64,000 nt of DNA from Tetrahymena elliotti 4EA (GCA_000231825.2 JH720307.1:1078880-1142879), one strand, 5' to 3'. Counted from the stretch's first letter, positions 38,031 through 55,455 are shown. The notes: a model not told the origin generated them from the letters alone. Made by a program: numbers and translations.

Positions 38031-39620
38031 AAATGAGATGGGTTTAGGAGCTAACGATTAACTGGATTTGAGGATCTAGAAAACTAATTGAAGTAAGGTC
38101 TGAGTCCTAAGATTATCATATTTTAGCTCAATATTTCTATTCTAATCGGGTAGAATATACTTTATGAGAAAATCATTTGATTTTAAGTCTAGAGAAGATT
38201 CCTGCTAAACACACTATTTTATTTAGATTTTAATGCACCTTTGAAAAACTTTTTAAGTCGCAGATATTTTGATGCAAAAAATCATAAAGAATCTTCTAAA
38301 TAGCAACCTCTAAAATATGATGTCTTTCAATTTATAAAAACTTCTCAGCTTCACAAGTATTCTAGTCTTAATAGCAAAACTATATAAAAAATATTGCTCT
38401 TTAAAAATTATTTTGTGCTCTAAAATTATTTTGCTCTTATTTATTCTAATCTGCCCTTCTGTTTTTCTTTGTTTGTTTTTTTGCTTATTGTTTTGTGCTC
38501 TAAAATTTGTGTATGTATTTTTTTTGCTCTTAATAAACATTTGCTCTTAAAATAATATAGTTAGCTATGTCTCATTTCCAGTATCATTAACACTCCACCT
38601 AAAAAGAAAGAGATAAAGTCCATTTAGAAAACCTTGTTGATTCACAGTGAATATACTAGCTTCAGGAGATTTTAAGTCTATTTAGAGTTCAGTTGTATAA
38701 AATTCAGCTTTTCTTCTATGAAGTGATTAGCAATTAGGTTCTAATCTTTTATAAGGATGTGAGCTTACTATTTAGCATTAGACTAAGATAAATCTTTAGA
38801 GATGAATGCTTCTTTTTTCGATTTAAGATCAGTTATAGCAATTTAGCAAAGTCAATTAGAATTAATTCCTTTCATTAAAATCCAACTTTCAATAAAGATG
38901 TTATTCTGAATCAGAAAAATAAGATTAATACTTTGGATCAATTGAAAATTCTGAAATGTAAAGCTTTCATTAAAAATCAAAATATCTTCATATTAACTTT
39001 TCATGAAATTTAAAGCTTCTCACAAATTCAATTAGATTAACTCACTGGATTCTCAAGATTGGGAAATGTGTTAAGCTATCTACAAGACATTAAAGATAAC
39101 CACATTTCATTCACAAATCGAATTAAACGATTCAAGTTTATTAAAAACTAGGGTTTGATGATGAAATCAATATATGATTTAAACATACATCATCCAATCT
39201 TGTTTTTCCTCAAAAAATTATTTGAGAATCTAATCTAGCTTGCAAAAAACTAAAAAATCATTTATGTTGAAAAATAGATATTTCTCAAATCAAATCATTC
39301 TCCACAAATTTTCATGTCAACTTATCCGTTTCTTTTTCATAAATTTTCCTATCATCCTACTCATTTTCATCTCCAGTCTTTATTCAATCATTAAGTTTCT
39401 CATCCAATTACTTTAGGTCATATTCTCAGGTTTAGTTTTCTTTTCTATTTAGGATCAAATAGTAAGCGCATAATTATCTTTAAAGAAAAAAGACACAGCA
39501 GGCAATACTCTTCAAATCATCCTTTTCTCTTATAACTTCAATCAAAAGCTTCCTTGCTATACTTCTTTTCTCAAAAATATAATAAAATTCCATCATTTTT
39601 CTGCTACTGAAATCTTCAGG
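38030..39620. pseudogene. Possible decayed coding region
   Basis: This 1.6 kb is richer in G+C than the flanks and shows broken coding-like frames on both strands. On plus, a frame at 38567 (MSHFQYHQ...) meets one TGA at 38648-38650 and then stays open to about 39608, some 319 codons; C excess over G on this strand lowers TGA by chance. On minus, purine-rich fragments such as EGEHQLQPDEGLKISVAE, EFYYIFEKRSIARKLLIE and DENEQDDRKIYEKETDKL look like real protein but are split by several TGAs and frame changes. Ciliate coding strands are usually purine-rich, which favours the minus reading. A dead gene or germline-type remnant are both possible. No family recognised. Confidence 0.35.
38380..38552. 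repeat. Recurring TGCTCT word cluster
   Basis: The word TTGCTCT or TGTGCTCT followed by TAAAA recurs about six times in 170 bp (for example TGTGCTCTAAAATTATTTT near 38410). Spacing is irregular; it may be part of the decayed region. Confidence 0.5.
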
Positions 39621-40352
39621 CCTTCATCAGGTTATAGTTGGTGTTCACCCTCTCTTTCTTTTTTTTAATTAATTTTTCTGTTAGAATTAATAATAAGAAA
39701 TATCTTGTTTCCTATATAGTTTAATCAAATTTCAAAAATTAAATGAATCTATCAATTCAGTTACTAACAGAAATAAATGATCAATTAAAATTAATTTTTA
39801 TATATTTTAGTTTAATTTAAATTCTTTTAATTTTTTAACAATTTTTATTAAAGTCAGTCATTAAAAAATAATTTTTTTGAGAAAAAAAATTTTTTTATTT
39901 TACTTAACAATAAAAGCAATCAAAATAATTATAATTCAATTGTTAAAAATAAAAATTTTTAATTTTATCTTCATTCAAAGTGTTTTTTTATTTGCCATTT
40001 TTAAAAAAAATATTTTAATTGAATTTGAGAAGAAATTAAAAGCTTTTTAACAAAAAAAATCGATTTTAATTTAGAAAAATGTTTGTCAAGAAAAGTTGGT
40101 AGGTTGTTTTTAAAAAGGATATGAATTATGCAACAAATAAAAGAATGATATGAATGATAAATAGCAATCAATCAGTTTTAATTAAGATGGTTGACTTAAA
40201 TGAATAAAATCAGAATAACATTCATTTATTGATTTATTGATAAAAAAATGCAGTGCCAATCTATAAAAATAAAAAAATAAATTTCAAAAAGAATAATCAA
40301 TCATAATTTGATAATAATATTAGTTAATAATAATAAAGAAGAAAAGATAAAT
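39621..40352. other. Intergenic region
   Basis: 732 bp AT-rich DNA upstream of the adenylate kinase; nothing recognised. Confidence 0.5.
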
Positions 40353-44480
<4,128 letters not shown>

Positions 44481-45195
44481 TAAAAGCTTAAAGAATTAAA
44501 GTGAATGCATGATGAGAATTAATTATAATAAAATTTATAAATTTGAGTTTAATTGATTGTTTTATTTTACATATAAAGTTGTAAAGCCACTCCAAATTTT
44601 TTTATTTCTAATGCAAATTTCATTATTTCAACCCTAAAAATTTATTAAATCTTTTTGAAGAAAAAAAACAGTGAGAATAGATTAGTGAATGTTTTAAATT
44701 CTTTGGATGCATTATTTGTTGAAAAATTGGTGAGTCATTTTTATATCAGCTCAACAAATATTCATTTATTTCTTTTAAAAATTAAGCAAATAAATTTTTT
44801 AATTATTTGTTTATTTATATAATGAAAACACCAAACAAATAATTTCTTATAATTTTAACTGGAATATCAAATTGAATTATGAGTTTCATTAAAATGGAAG
44901 GAAAACAAGAAAATAAATGCTTTAAACCTGATTTTTATTTTAGAGCCACAAAATAGTTGCTTTAAAAAATTTCTAAATATTAAATTTAAACTAAATAACT
45001 TTTGATTTTGTTTTATTATTTTTATTGAAACCTATTTGAAAAATGGCTTAAACTAATTTAGTTAAATCTGAGATAAGTATCATCTTGCTTTAATGTAAAT
45101 TATAAAACCGATTTTGATTTCATTTAACTTAAACATTTTCAGAAAAACTTTTAAATAAATAGTTCAATACATTTTATATTTTTATCTTAATAGAA
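44481..45195. other. Convergent intergenic region
   Basis: 715 bp AT-rich; nothing recognised. Confidence 0.5.
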
Positions 45196-46658
45196 TCACT
45201 CTTCTTTTTCTTTTTTATCTAATTAAGAGCGAATTTTTTCTAAAATTTCACTTGCTCCTGCTTATTTCATCTTTTCACTAAGCTTATATCCTAAATCTTA
45301 ATCAGAAATATCTCCTTCTATGACTATTTTTTCATAAAATTAATATATTTTTAAATTTTAATCAAAAATTAAAATATACCATCTCTGATAGTTTTATCTG
45401 CTTCAAGACTCCAAACTTGACCAGTTAATCTTAAAGTCTAACCAATAATTTCACTGTGAACTGCAATAGGTAACTTACAACCCTAATTTTTAATTTTAAC
45501 AAAATATTAAAAAATTATTGTAAATATATTTTTACTCCTTCAAGTTTATTTAAAAACTATCTTTCTGCATCAACTCTAATTCTAGGTTCTTTTTAATTTA
45601 TAAATGAAAGTAGTGCTATAGCTTCATGGTCATCGGCTCTACATTATACTCCTAGAGCTCCTTATCCAGGAGCATAAAGGAACTCTTCCTACTTCAAAAA
45701 CTAACCTACTTTATCCATCCAGCCAAGTCTAAAAACTCCTGCTTCAGCTAAAATGATAGCATCATATTATCCTAAAATACATTAAAATTTTAATCTTCAC
45801 TTGATTTACTAAGTTTTTTACCATTTTCTAACTTAGTTAAACGAGTATTCAAATTTCCTCGAATATTTTCATACTTCAAATGAGGGTATCTATTTTATAA
45901 ATTGGTAATTCTTCTAAGAGAAGAAGTTCCAATAACACTTCCTTCTGGCAAATCCTTCAACTCTTTTCCTTTATGCTTTTCATTGAAAATAACAACATCT
46001 CCTCTAGGTTTTCTTTTTTAAAACACAATATAAAATTAATCATCTTAATAATTTAATCTTACAAAGGTGGTACAGCTCCAATAAATAATCTCTCATCAAT
46101 AATTGTAGGTAAATCTTTTAAAGAGTGAACAGCAATATCTCCATTTTTGTTTAATCTAGATATTTAAAAATCAAATTACAAATTATAAGCATGCTCATAT
46201 CATAAAATAAATCTCTACAATTCCACTTCAACAATTTTAGTGAAAACTCCTACACCTCCCATAACGTAGAGAGGGTCTTTTAAATTCTAATCTCCTGAAT
46301 TAAGAAATTTAAAGAATATTATTTAATAAATTTTGAAAATAATTCAAAATAACTTTTTACCTGGAGCATTGGAAATTGGCACAACTTCAAAGTTGTCTTT
46401 TGTTAAACCTAATTCCTTAACGCCTACAAATAAGTCTATAACCTTTTGATTAACAATTATTTTTTCAATATTATGAGTCAATTTTTGGATAATTTATTTG
46501 TGATTAGTTTTATTAATGAGAGTTAATCAAAATGTCTTTTTTACTTCGTAGGTTTATGACATTGCAAGTTAAGAACTACGAGAAGCAATTTTAAATTTTC
46601 TATTTTTTAATTATTCAATCAACTACTTGTCTAACTAGCTAATATCTTTTTGATCCAT
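45196..46658 (-). CDS. HMBS: Porphobilinogen deaminase (hydroxymethylbilane synthase)
   Basis: Eight exons (46658-46545, 46442-46361, 46294-46219, 46155-46063, 46012-45822, 45771-45536, 45482-45380, 45323-45196), seven introns of 50-102 bp, 340 aa. All family blocks are present in order: [60 protein letters not shown] and [14 protein letters not shown]. Cys266 in the last block is the residue that carries the dipyrromethane cofactor. The enzyme joins four porphobilinogen units into hydroxymethylbilane in haem synthesis. Length is normal, and no N-terminal targeting peptide is evident, in keeping with a cytosolic enzyme. TGA at 45198-45196. The small Lys/Glu tail is dispensable-looking. The gene starts 506 bp from a divergent carboxypeptidase gene. 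Highly confident. Confidence 0.96.
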
Positions 46659-47164
46659 TTCGCTTGATTTTTTGTTTATTTTGTAAATTACTTTTGCGAT
46701 ATTTGCAAATATTTATAAAGTCGTATCTTTGAATATAATTAATTTTTCTAATGAATTTACAAACATATCACAGAATTAAGGATATACAATTTTAATTATA
46801 TTTCTGCTGATTAGTTTACAACACATTACATCTGATAATCTCATTCTTTTTAAATTCTAGAATAATTACCAATCTCTATAATAAATAAATCATTTTTACT
46901 TGATATAAATTATGTTTAGATTTTTTTATTTTAAAGACAAGCTTATAAAATATTCTATCAAAAACTAATTAAGAATTATCATTAATTTTTTGACCACTCC
47001 ATATTACTCCATATATTTGATGTTTAAAGATTTAGATAATAAAATAAATATTATTATTAATTTCCTATTTTAAAAGTTGTGTTGACGTATTATTTATTTC
47101 TAACAAGCAAATTTTTTAGAAATAATAAGTTCAAAAAATATTATATTGAGAAATTTGAGAAATA
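46659..47164. promoter_or_regulatory. Divergent promoter region
   Basis: 506 bp between two outward-facing ATGs (porphobilinogen deaminase and carboxypeptidase); both promoters must lie here or overlap. AT-rich, with no motif I can name. Confidence 0.45.
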
Positions 47165-49757
47165 ATGAATAAATTGACAATTCTGTTGATACTTTTGGCC
47201 ATATCTTCTATTAGTTTTTCTTAGGAAGATACTTTTAAAGTTGATGAATTCATAGAAGACTTAAAAACTCCAAATAATTGGGGCAAAGTAGAAGGATATT
47301 TGGATCACGGACCAATGGTATAAAAAATAACTAAAAACAATTTAGCATTTACTTTGAAATATACATTTTTAATATAGTAAGGTTTTTTTGATTATAATAC
47401 AACAATGGAGATTTATTTTAAGGCTGCAGCTGCATTTCCTGAAATAGTAAAATAACCTATTGAAATAGGATAAACTTTTTTAAATAATTCTATGTGGGCA
47501 ATACCTTTAACTTGTAAAATATTGTTTTAGAATCAAAAGATAAATTTTTAAAAGTTATTTTGTAAATAAAGTGAAAACTAGCAATCTAAATGAGCACTAA
47601 AGTATTTTAATTGATAGTCTGCACCATGGAAGAGAAATGCTTTCTTTGTCTATGTAAATTTACACCTTCGCAAAATTGATTTCAGATTACTCTTCTAATG
47701 ATTAAGATACACTTAATTTGTTGACTACATCTGTTGTATGGTATGTGACTAATTTAAAGCCTTTTAAAAATATTAAGCATGTCTTTCATTTATAGGTTTA
47801 TACCAGCAGTTAATATTGATGGTCTCATCAAAGTAAAAGATCTCATAAACAGAGCAGATAGAGATTCAGTGAGAAAAAATTTTAACAGAACAAGTGCTTG
47901 CAAATATTATTAATTTGGAGGTGTTGATTTAAATAGAAATTATGATGATCATTTTGGAATTGATTCAAGAGGAAGTAGCGGAGATGAATGTTAAGAAGAC
48001 TATAGAGGTCCTTTTCCATTTTCTGAAAAAGAAACATAGGCCATGAAGAAATTTGTAGAAGATAGACCAAATATAAAAATAGCTTTTAATTTTCACAGGT
48101 AAAAAGGTTAATTTGATGTAGATTTATTTATCATTAAAAAATTAGTTATGGAAATATGTGGATTCGCCCTATTAACTATTTGGCTGATAGATAAAATAAG
48201 GAATTATCCAAAATGATTAGAGAGTATCATATTTACTAAGAATTTGATTAAGAGGCAAAATTTTCTAAAGACGCAAAGTAACAGAACAAATATTTAGCAA
48301 TATCTTTAATTATATAAATTTTAAGGAAAGGTAATGCTATTATGGTATTGGAAGGAGATTATGTAGCTAATGGAGAAGCTACTGACTGGATGCTTCTTTA
48401 AAAAAGTAAAACCAATTTTATTGTACTGAACCTATTATAGATTTGATTTATTGAATAGAAATTATTGCCATGAGTCCTGAAATAGGTGATGAATTAACCA
48501 CTTTCTTCCCTAGACGAGAACAAATATTAAGAAACTTATAAGAAAACTACCCTCCTATTAATTACATGATGCAAAAAATCCTTTTTTATCCAAAGTAAAT
48601 AAAAATTTATTGAGCAAAAAAAAATAGAAAGCTTAAACTTTAAAGGAAGATTGCTACTATTAATAGAATATTTAACTTCTTAATTTTTTTAACAAATGTT
48701 AAATACTTCATTAAACAAATTATCTAATGAGGTTAAATCAAATATTTTTAATTGAAAAAAAAGTTAATAAAAAATAACTAAATAACTAAATTATACAAAA
48801 TTTTAAGTTTGATTTTCTCAATGAAAAATAATGATTTCAGCTTATATTTTAAAAGATAAAGAAAAAATATATTAAATTTTTTAAATTTAAATTAGGCTTG
48901 AGGGCTCTTACTTTTTAAATGAAAGCTAAAGAAAAAGATTTATTAACAAGTTTAACATCCAAACAGCCTTTAAAAACTCAAAATTAAAAGTAATAACATT
49001 TGAGATTTTTAATTCTGGTATTGGAGATATCTTACAATAACACTAAGAAAATTCCTTCATGGAGTTAGGATTTTAGAGAGATTTCACAAAATAAAAAAAT
49101 AATAGCAATATTAATCAATTGAATTCAGATAGCAATGATACTAACTATAATTCTAGCACTAAATTCCACAATTTCCATGTTTAGAATGTCTTTTTTATTG
49201 ATTATAGTGAAGACTATAGATTCTCAAAAATACAAGAAGAAGGAATTGATGAATTTAATTAAAATCTTATTGACTTTTCTATGTAAGAAGCTAAATTCTA
49301 AAAAGCATACCCTTCTTAACCATTGATTGACTTGAGATTTAAAAATAGATTCTCTACTTATTAAATTTCTTTCAACTACACCTTCTCTGGCCGTAGTTAC
49401 AGAAAATATTTTGTTGTATTTTCGACTCCCTTAAAGCCATAAGATAGTATAGCTTTTAATATAAGAATTCTAGCTGGTTTAGGAAGTGCTGAAAACTAAA
49501 AATCATTTAATCTCTAGCAACCCCCTATTTTTATTGATTAAACTAATGATGGATCTGATTTTGTCTAAGATGAAGAAAATCTAATAGAAAAGATGAATAG
49601 TGAAGAAAGTCAAATGATTTATTACTACACAATAATTCTATTATTAGCTTTAATTTTGATGTTTTTAACTCTAAGGTTAGTGAAGAGGAAATCACAACAT
49701 GAAATGATAGAATTAGTCAACGAAATATCATAAAACAATAAGATAGATATTAATTGA
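47165..49757 (+). CDS. M14 zinc carboxypeptidase, secreted, with C-terminal TM
   Basis: Eight exons (47165-47317, 47378-47513, 47572-47740, 47796-48098, 48146-48277, 48326-48405, 48459-48594, 48896-49757), 656 aa. Signal peptide MNKLTILLILLAISSISFSQ. Zinc ligands are in SLHHGREM (His115, Glu118) and AFNFHSYGN, whose Ser is created across the 47 bp intron. Substrate-binding and fold motifs VWFIPAVNIDG and GVDLNRNYDDHFG follow, with the probable catalytic Glu in MSPEIGDE. A beta-rich region of about 250 residues comes next, then a single membrane segment (YYYTIILLLALILMFLTL) and a short basic cytosolic tail. It removes C-terminal amino acids from peptides, outside the cell or in lysosome-like compartments. 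Layout recalls the membrane-anchored carboxypeptidase D/M group. The last intron (301 bp) is the longest in the gene. TGA at 49755. Confidence 0.93.
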
Positions 49758-50434
49758 ACTTATATTATGATTGATTAATTATATTTAAATGTTTTTCATT
49801 GAAGTATTTTTAAGAAAGAAAAAATATTAATTTTCAGAATTTTAGATTAAATTAAAATTTATTTTTTGATGTGTGATTTATTTATTTAAATTATTTTTTA
49901 CTTGTTACAAAATGAGAAATTGAAAATTTTAAATAATTGATTCTTAGTTCTTCTTTTTTTCAGACAAACATAAAATAAATTAGGGGAGAAAAATTTCATT
50001 TTTTTTCTATTGTTTTAAAAAATATTTTTAATATTTTCTTTGAGATAAAAATCTTCTTTAACTTTGAAACGATTTAATTTTAATAAATTTAAGAGACACC
50101 TTAGAGTTTATTTGATTTGACTTGAATATTATTGGATTGATTTTACCTTTAAATAAGGAATTATTCATGGTATTGTTTTTTATTGAATTTAAAAAAGATA
50201 TTTTGAAGTGAATTTAGAGAATAGTTGTGGAAAGAGATTATGAATGGGAAAAAGAGTGAGGGAAAAAAATTTTAATTAATTGTATTAATTTATTTAGAAA
50301 TTATTAATATTTATAAATGCATTCTTCTTTTGCTGAAAAATCTTTGATAAAAAATTATATTTAAATAAATCAAATTTTAATAAAAAAAAATAAAAAAGAA
50401 ATTAACTTAAACTTTTTACATCAATCACAACAAA
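49758..50434. other. Intergenic region
   Basis: 677 bp AT-rich; 3' UTR of the carboxypeptidase and promoter of the next gene. Nothing specific recognised. Confidence 0.5.
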
Positions 50435-50872
50435 ATGTATCAAAATCAAGAAGAATAGAAGTAATCTGAGGTTGTTTAAAATAAGCAAGGTTAAGAACCA
50501 AAATATGACTTGTCCTTCGTTCATATAAACACTGACAAAGATAACAAAAAAATTATCTTAGAGCCTGTTCTCAAAAAAGATTCATAAGACAAAAACGAAA
50601 TCAAAAAATGCAAGCTATTCAAGATCAATTAAGGAAAATAGTTAATCTACAACTCTTTATCTGAAATCTTCAAGCACAATAAAGAAATAAACAGTAGCAT
50701 TTAAGATATTGATGTCACCTTATCTTCTAAAACTACTGCTACTTACATGTTAATATAAGCTTTAGCTGATTTATAATTTAACGATGTTCTTAAAATTAAG
50801 AGTACTATCGATTAAACTACTGGAACTTCTTATGGTGTTAATGTTATTGTTAACTTCAAGCCTAAGAATTGA
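50435..50872 (+). CDS. Small intronless protein, possibly Alba-like
   Basis: 145 aa, no intron, TGA at 50870-50872. The first 30 residues are Gln/Glu/Lys-rich. The rest looks like a small folded alpha/beta domain: KYDLSFVHINTD, KCKLFKINQGKQLIYNSL, DIDVTLSSKTTATYMLIQAL, DVLKIKSTID, SYGVNVIVNFKPKN. The pattern of a strand, a helix with small residues then a beta hairpin recalls Alba DNA/RNA-binding proteins, but the match is weak and I would not assign it. Codon use is GC-leaning (AAG, TTC, GTT, ACT) like the choline kinase, which suggests strong expression. No signal peptide or membrane segment. Start is the only ATG before the folded part. Confidence 0.75.
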
Positions 50873-52251
50873 GATTAGCAAATACTTTATCTTAAAATAA
50901 CCTTATACCATCATATCAATTAGTTATTGAAAATAAAAAATAATTCATTCAATATTTGTATCATTTTTTTATATTTATTAGTTTCTAACTTTTGATCATT
51001 TAAGTCATCATGGGCATTAAATCTCTAACAATAAATGAACAAAAAATAAGTTTTCTTAAGTTTCATTCTTTTTTTCAATCTGTTGTTTTCAAACAAATAT
51101 ATTTCATGAACAAAACATGTTAATTATTGTTTAGAATGCTAAAATAATTTAAATTTTCTCTTCAAAAATTTTAAATAAAACACACAAATAATTTTAAAAG
51201 AATTCAAATTTTCTTTTTAAAACAATATATTTCAATTAAAAGAAACAAATTGTCTTGTAAAACCAATTAAATGTTATTTTTTATTTCTTTTCTAATGAAA
51301 TCAATATACTATTAAATATTACAAGAGTTATTGATAGATTTTCCCACATAGAATTAATATAAAATTATTTTAAAATTTAAAAAGCTTTAAAAATTTAATA
51401 TCCTCTTTTTACTTTCTAATAAAATAAATCTTTAACATGTTTTTGATAAAAAACTCTCGAATCCCTAAAAACCTTATTTGAACTAACTATCACTATGAAA
51501 ATATTTCTAAAAAAGATATTATTAATTAAAAATCAATCATATTTTATCTAATTTATTTAAGAAATAAGTAAAAAAAATCTAAAATTAAATTATAAATTTA
51601 GATAAACTAATTTTAGTCAATAAATAAACTGTAAAAAAGATATTATTAAATAAAAATAATTCGATTTTTTATTTTTCAAAAATAAATTATCAAAAAAACT
51701 TTCAAAAATAAAAACAAATCCTTTATTAATTTAACAATAATAAATAAAATAAAAAGATAATTCCTCTCTTTATTAAGTGATCATAGGACAATTATGAAGA
51801 AATAATATTAAAAAATTATATAAATAATATTGTTGCTAAAACAAATTAAATGAAAATTAGCAATAATAATATTATTTTAAAGTATAAATTTAAAGAAAAA
51901 TCATACAAATTTTGCAACTTGGAAAAAAAGTAAGCAAACAATTCTTATTTTTTTCAGATTTAAATTTATTATCACTCCCTTATTTAGATTAAATCTAATC
52001 AACTTCATTAATTTCATATTTATTTAGAAAAATTCATTTTTTTTACAATTCTTTAAAAATTAAAAAAGATTACTTACTCTTCATCATGAGAATTTAAATT
52101 TAACTTATAAAATATTAGTATAGATGACATATTTATTTGATTTTATCATTAAAAGATTTATGTAACAAAAAGAAGAAATTTAATTAAGATTGAAAATTAA
52201 TGTATCAAATAAACAAAATTGAGAAATTCAAATTAGATATTAATTTGATAC
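50873..52251. other. Convergent intergenic region
   Basis: 1.4 kb, extremely AT-rich with many A and T runs. No coding frame or RNA gene seen. Confidence 0.5.
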
Positions 52252-54295
52252 TCAATTATTTAGACTTCCTCTCATTGTTGAATTACTTCTTTTTTTAATT
52301 ACAAAATTATTTTGAAGCTTGCTTTGAGGGCTACTTGTAGTTTTAGTTTTTTAATTTTTATCAGTTTCATAAATTCTTGAGTTTTTAAATTAAACAGTAT
52401 AGGAAGAATTTATATTTTCTATGTCATACTATGACTGTTATAATTTTTAAATGTATTATCTTTACTATGTGAATCCAATAGATTGCTTGGATAGATTAAG
52501 TGAATTACTTGGACTATAATTTTATTATGTTTTTGGTCTATGAACTTTTTCGAACATCAAATTTTATTATTAATCATTTTCAAAGCTTCTATCACAATTA
52601 GTTTTTAGCTTTTAAATTAATGTGTTTTTCATGTTTTAAACCTCTTCAGTGTACTTATTAAGTTAGTTGCTTGAGAAATTATCACTATATTTAGATATTT
52701 AAGTATAACCTCTATCTTTTGAATAGCATTCTGTTTCCAAGATTCTTGGAGAAGAGCGTGGAGATTATGTAACTAATCTATTTACCTAAACAAATTAGTT
52801 AACTTTTATTGTTGGATCATATAAATTTATTTAATTATCAAAAGGATTCTTGTTTTAATCTGAATAATCATTAATGAAATCTGCTGTAGGTATAGCTTTC
52901 GTAAGACAATTCCAGTCTTTGTATCTTGAAGAAAATCCTCCCCCTCCTCCAAGAGAAGATGATCTGACTGTTGATCCTAATTAAGATAGATTTAATTTAT
53001 AAGATCTTGAAGCATTACCTGTATTTGGCCTTGTTGTTTATTATTCAAGAGAAGTATCTGCAATGTATGAGGATAGTGTACTTTATATTTTTTTATACCT
53101 TTTTGAGTGGTTAGTAGCTGGTAAAGGTGAAGAGCTAGCTAGCATTTCTTAAAATGTCTAACTATTTTATGCATTTATTATACTCCAATCACAGCTTTTT
53201 TACAAATTATTTACTACTTATTCATGGCTTAATTACGTTTTTTTTCTGTTTGTTCCATAAGAAATACTCTATGTTCTGTTTCTATTAATTTCTTTCGCCC
53301 ATTTCATACTATTCAAATGAGCTTATTAAAAATTAACTCTTTTTTGCATTTCTTAAATTTTTTCTAAAATAATATCATCTTTTTTCTTTATTATTTCTGG
53401 CTTTTAAAATAACAAAAAATTTTTATAGTTCCATTTTCACTGATTTAATAATTTTACCTCTGTTGGCAAAAATTTCCTTTCATCAAACTCCTCTTTAGAC
53501 TTTTTAAATGATGAGAACTTATTAGGGTGTTCAGGTCTCTTATTCGACTTTACAAGTAAAATATTAATAAAACTCTTAAAAAAATATGAAATTTACTTTG
53601 AATTGATATTTCTTTTCTGTTTACTAGATCTGAGCAATCTTATTGATCTTTATTCTTTCATTTTCTTTTTCTTTTTAGAAATCTATTATGTTTTGAAGAA
53701 GTTTATCTTAAATAGAAAGGATTCACTCTTTATTTTGATCTAATTTTTAGTTGCTTTTCTATTCATTTGTTTTATTTTTATTATACTTTAAATTCAATTT
53801 ATTGTTTGAATTTGAGTTAAACTGAAATTAGTTTAGCATCTATATTGATAATTCATTATTTTTAATATATTCAATGCTCATGGCATCATCATACTCTCCT
53901 TCTAATGTCAATAACTCCTTAATGCCATCTTATTCATTAAGATATCTAATAGATGATTGTTCAGTTAGATTGTTATCAAATCTCAATCCATTATTAGCAA
54001 TATCATTTAATTGAATATCATCACTTTTAAAACACTTGTAAGAGCGATATATAGAATTACCCTACTAACCATCTTCCTCAAGTCTCTTACTTTTTCTTGA
54101 ATTCTATGTAGGTGTTTCTAATATCTTTTATTAGGTATCCTAAAGACTTTTTTTGTGGTTTAATACATTTTATAATTATCCATCATTTTTGTTTGAATTA
54201 GATTTTGAAGAATTACTTATCTAGCTTATCCTACCATTTTCCAAATACCCTCTTGTTAATTGATTCTTTTGTTAAGACATTTACAATTAGCTCAT
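52252..54295 (-). CDS. Unrecognised Ser/Asn/Gln-rich protein with in-frame TGA
   Basis: Three exons: 54295-53597, 53547-53458, 53400-52252 (introns 49 and 57 bp), about 645 codons ending in TGA at 52254. Low complexity throughout, rich in Ser, Asn, Gln and Lys, with a helical charged stretch DFQKEKENERIKINK, the block SNKRPEHPNKFSSFKKSK, a poly-Gly SSLGGGGGFSS, and many SP/RSSPR sites typical of phosphorylated scaffold or cytoskeletal proteins. No known domain. In exon 1 one TGA (53725-53723) lies between QKLDQNKE and ILSIQDKLLQ. Sequence on both sides is clearly coding and in the same frame, and the following splice phase fits, so this is either a point mutation, a sequence error, recoding, or the boundary of two genes. 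No ATG follows the TGA closely and no intron removes it. Confidence 0.65.
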
Positions 54296-54530
54296 CTTTA
54301 AATATGAAAACAATAATAAATAGTATAACTAGCAATTAATTTAATGTATATCTTTGTGAGAATATTTATTCTTACTATTTCAATAAGCTTAAGTTAACTT
54401 ATTTTAGATATTCCTCTGATAATTTTGAGTGTAAAGATGTTACTTTGATAAACAGTAATAGTAAATGTAGATTTGTTTTGTTAAAATTAAAGTTTAGTCA
54501 ATTTTTTTATTTGATAAAGCTTATTATTAA

Positions 54531-54565
54531 TGAATGAATGAATTAATTGATTGAATGAATGAATA
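54531..54565. repeat. (TGAA)n microsatellite
   Basis: Short tract of TGAATGAATGAATT words, about 35 bp. Confidence 0.8.
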
Positions 54566-55025
54566 ATAAGTATAAATTACATAAATTAGTTAGTGATACT
54601 AAGTTTATTATGGTTATTGATTGTTAAATATTTTTCAATTAACTATTAAAACAACCATTAATTAGATTCGTATTTACTCCAACCATTAATTATTATTTCT
54701 TATATCACCAATCTACTAAAAAATCAAAAAGTCTTTCTATAAACTCTAATTGCATTTTTTTATCAAATATTAATCATCTCATCGCTAAGTTTTTCATAGA
54801 GTAAATTAAATTTATCATTAAATTATATTTTATCTAAAATTTTACAATTTTATTCGCTTTCAAAAATATTTTTCAAATCCTTTTTAATTTCATTAAAAAT
54901 AAAATTTCTTAATAAGGGTTTTAGATATTATTTATTTCATGCTGAAATAATCTTTCTAATAAAAATTACTCTTATTAATTAAAATTTACTTCAATATTAA
55001 AAAGTTGAAATAGCTGTTAAGAATA

Positions 55026-55232
55026 TAATCAATTACATTTTTTAAATTAAAATCTAATTTTTGAAATAATTCTAAATTAAATTAAATTCATCAATGTAGA
55101 TTTTGTAGAATACATAATAAATTAATGAAAATTTCCATATGTGGCTTCATAAAAATTTCAAAAAAGAAAATAATCAATTACACATTTTAAATTAAAATCT
55201 AATTTTTGAATTAATTCTAAATTAAATTAAAT
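55026..55232. repeat. Direct repeat, two 62 bp copies
   Basis: Copies at 55026-55088 and 55171-55232 share TAATCAATTACA, TTTTAAATTAAAATCTAATT, TTTTTGAA and TTCTAAATTAAATTAAAT with few differences; 145 bp apart. Non-coding. Confidence 0.8.
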
Positions 55233-55455
55233 ATTATTAATGATAATTCTTTAATAGCAAAATAAAAATTTTAGTTTCTTAGATACAAGAAAGTTTTCTT
55301 TTAATTAAAAAAATTATTTTACTTTTCATTCAAAATATGAAAATTAATAATATTCTTTCTTTTTCTTGATATAAATCCTTTATTTATTTGAATTAATTTG
55401 AAGAATCATTTAATAAAAAATATTTTTCTGCAAACTAGTTATTATTATACAAAAA

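Larger units (their letters stand above)
54296..55455. other. Intergenic region with repeats
   Basis: 1.2 kb AT-rich DNA with a GAAT microsatellite and a 60 bp direct repeat (listed separately). Confidence 0.5.
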
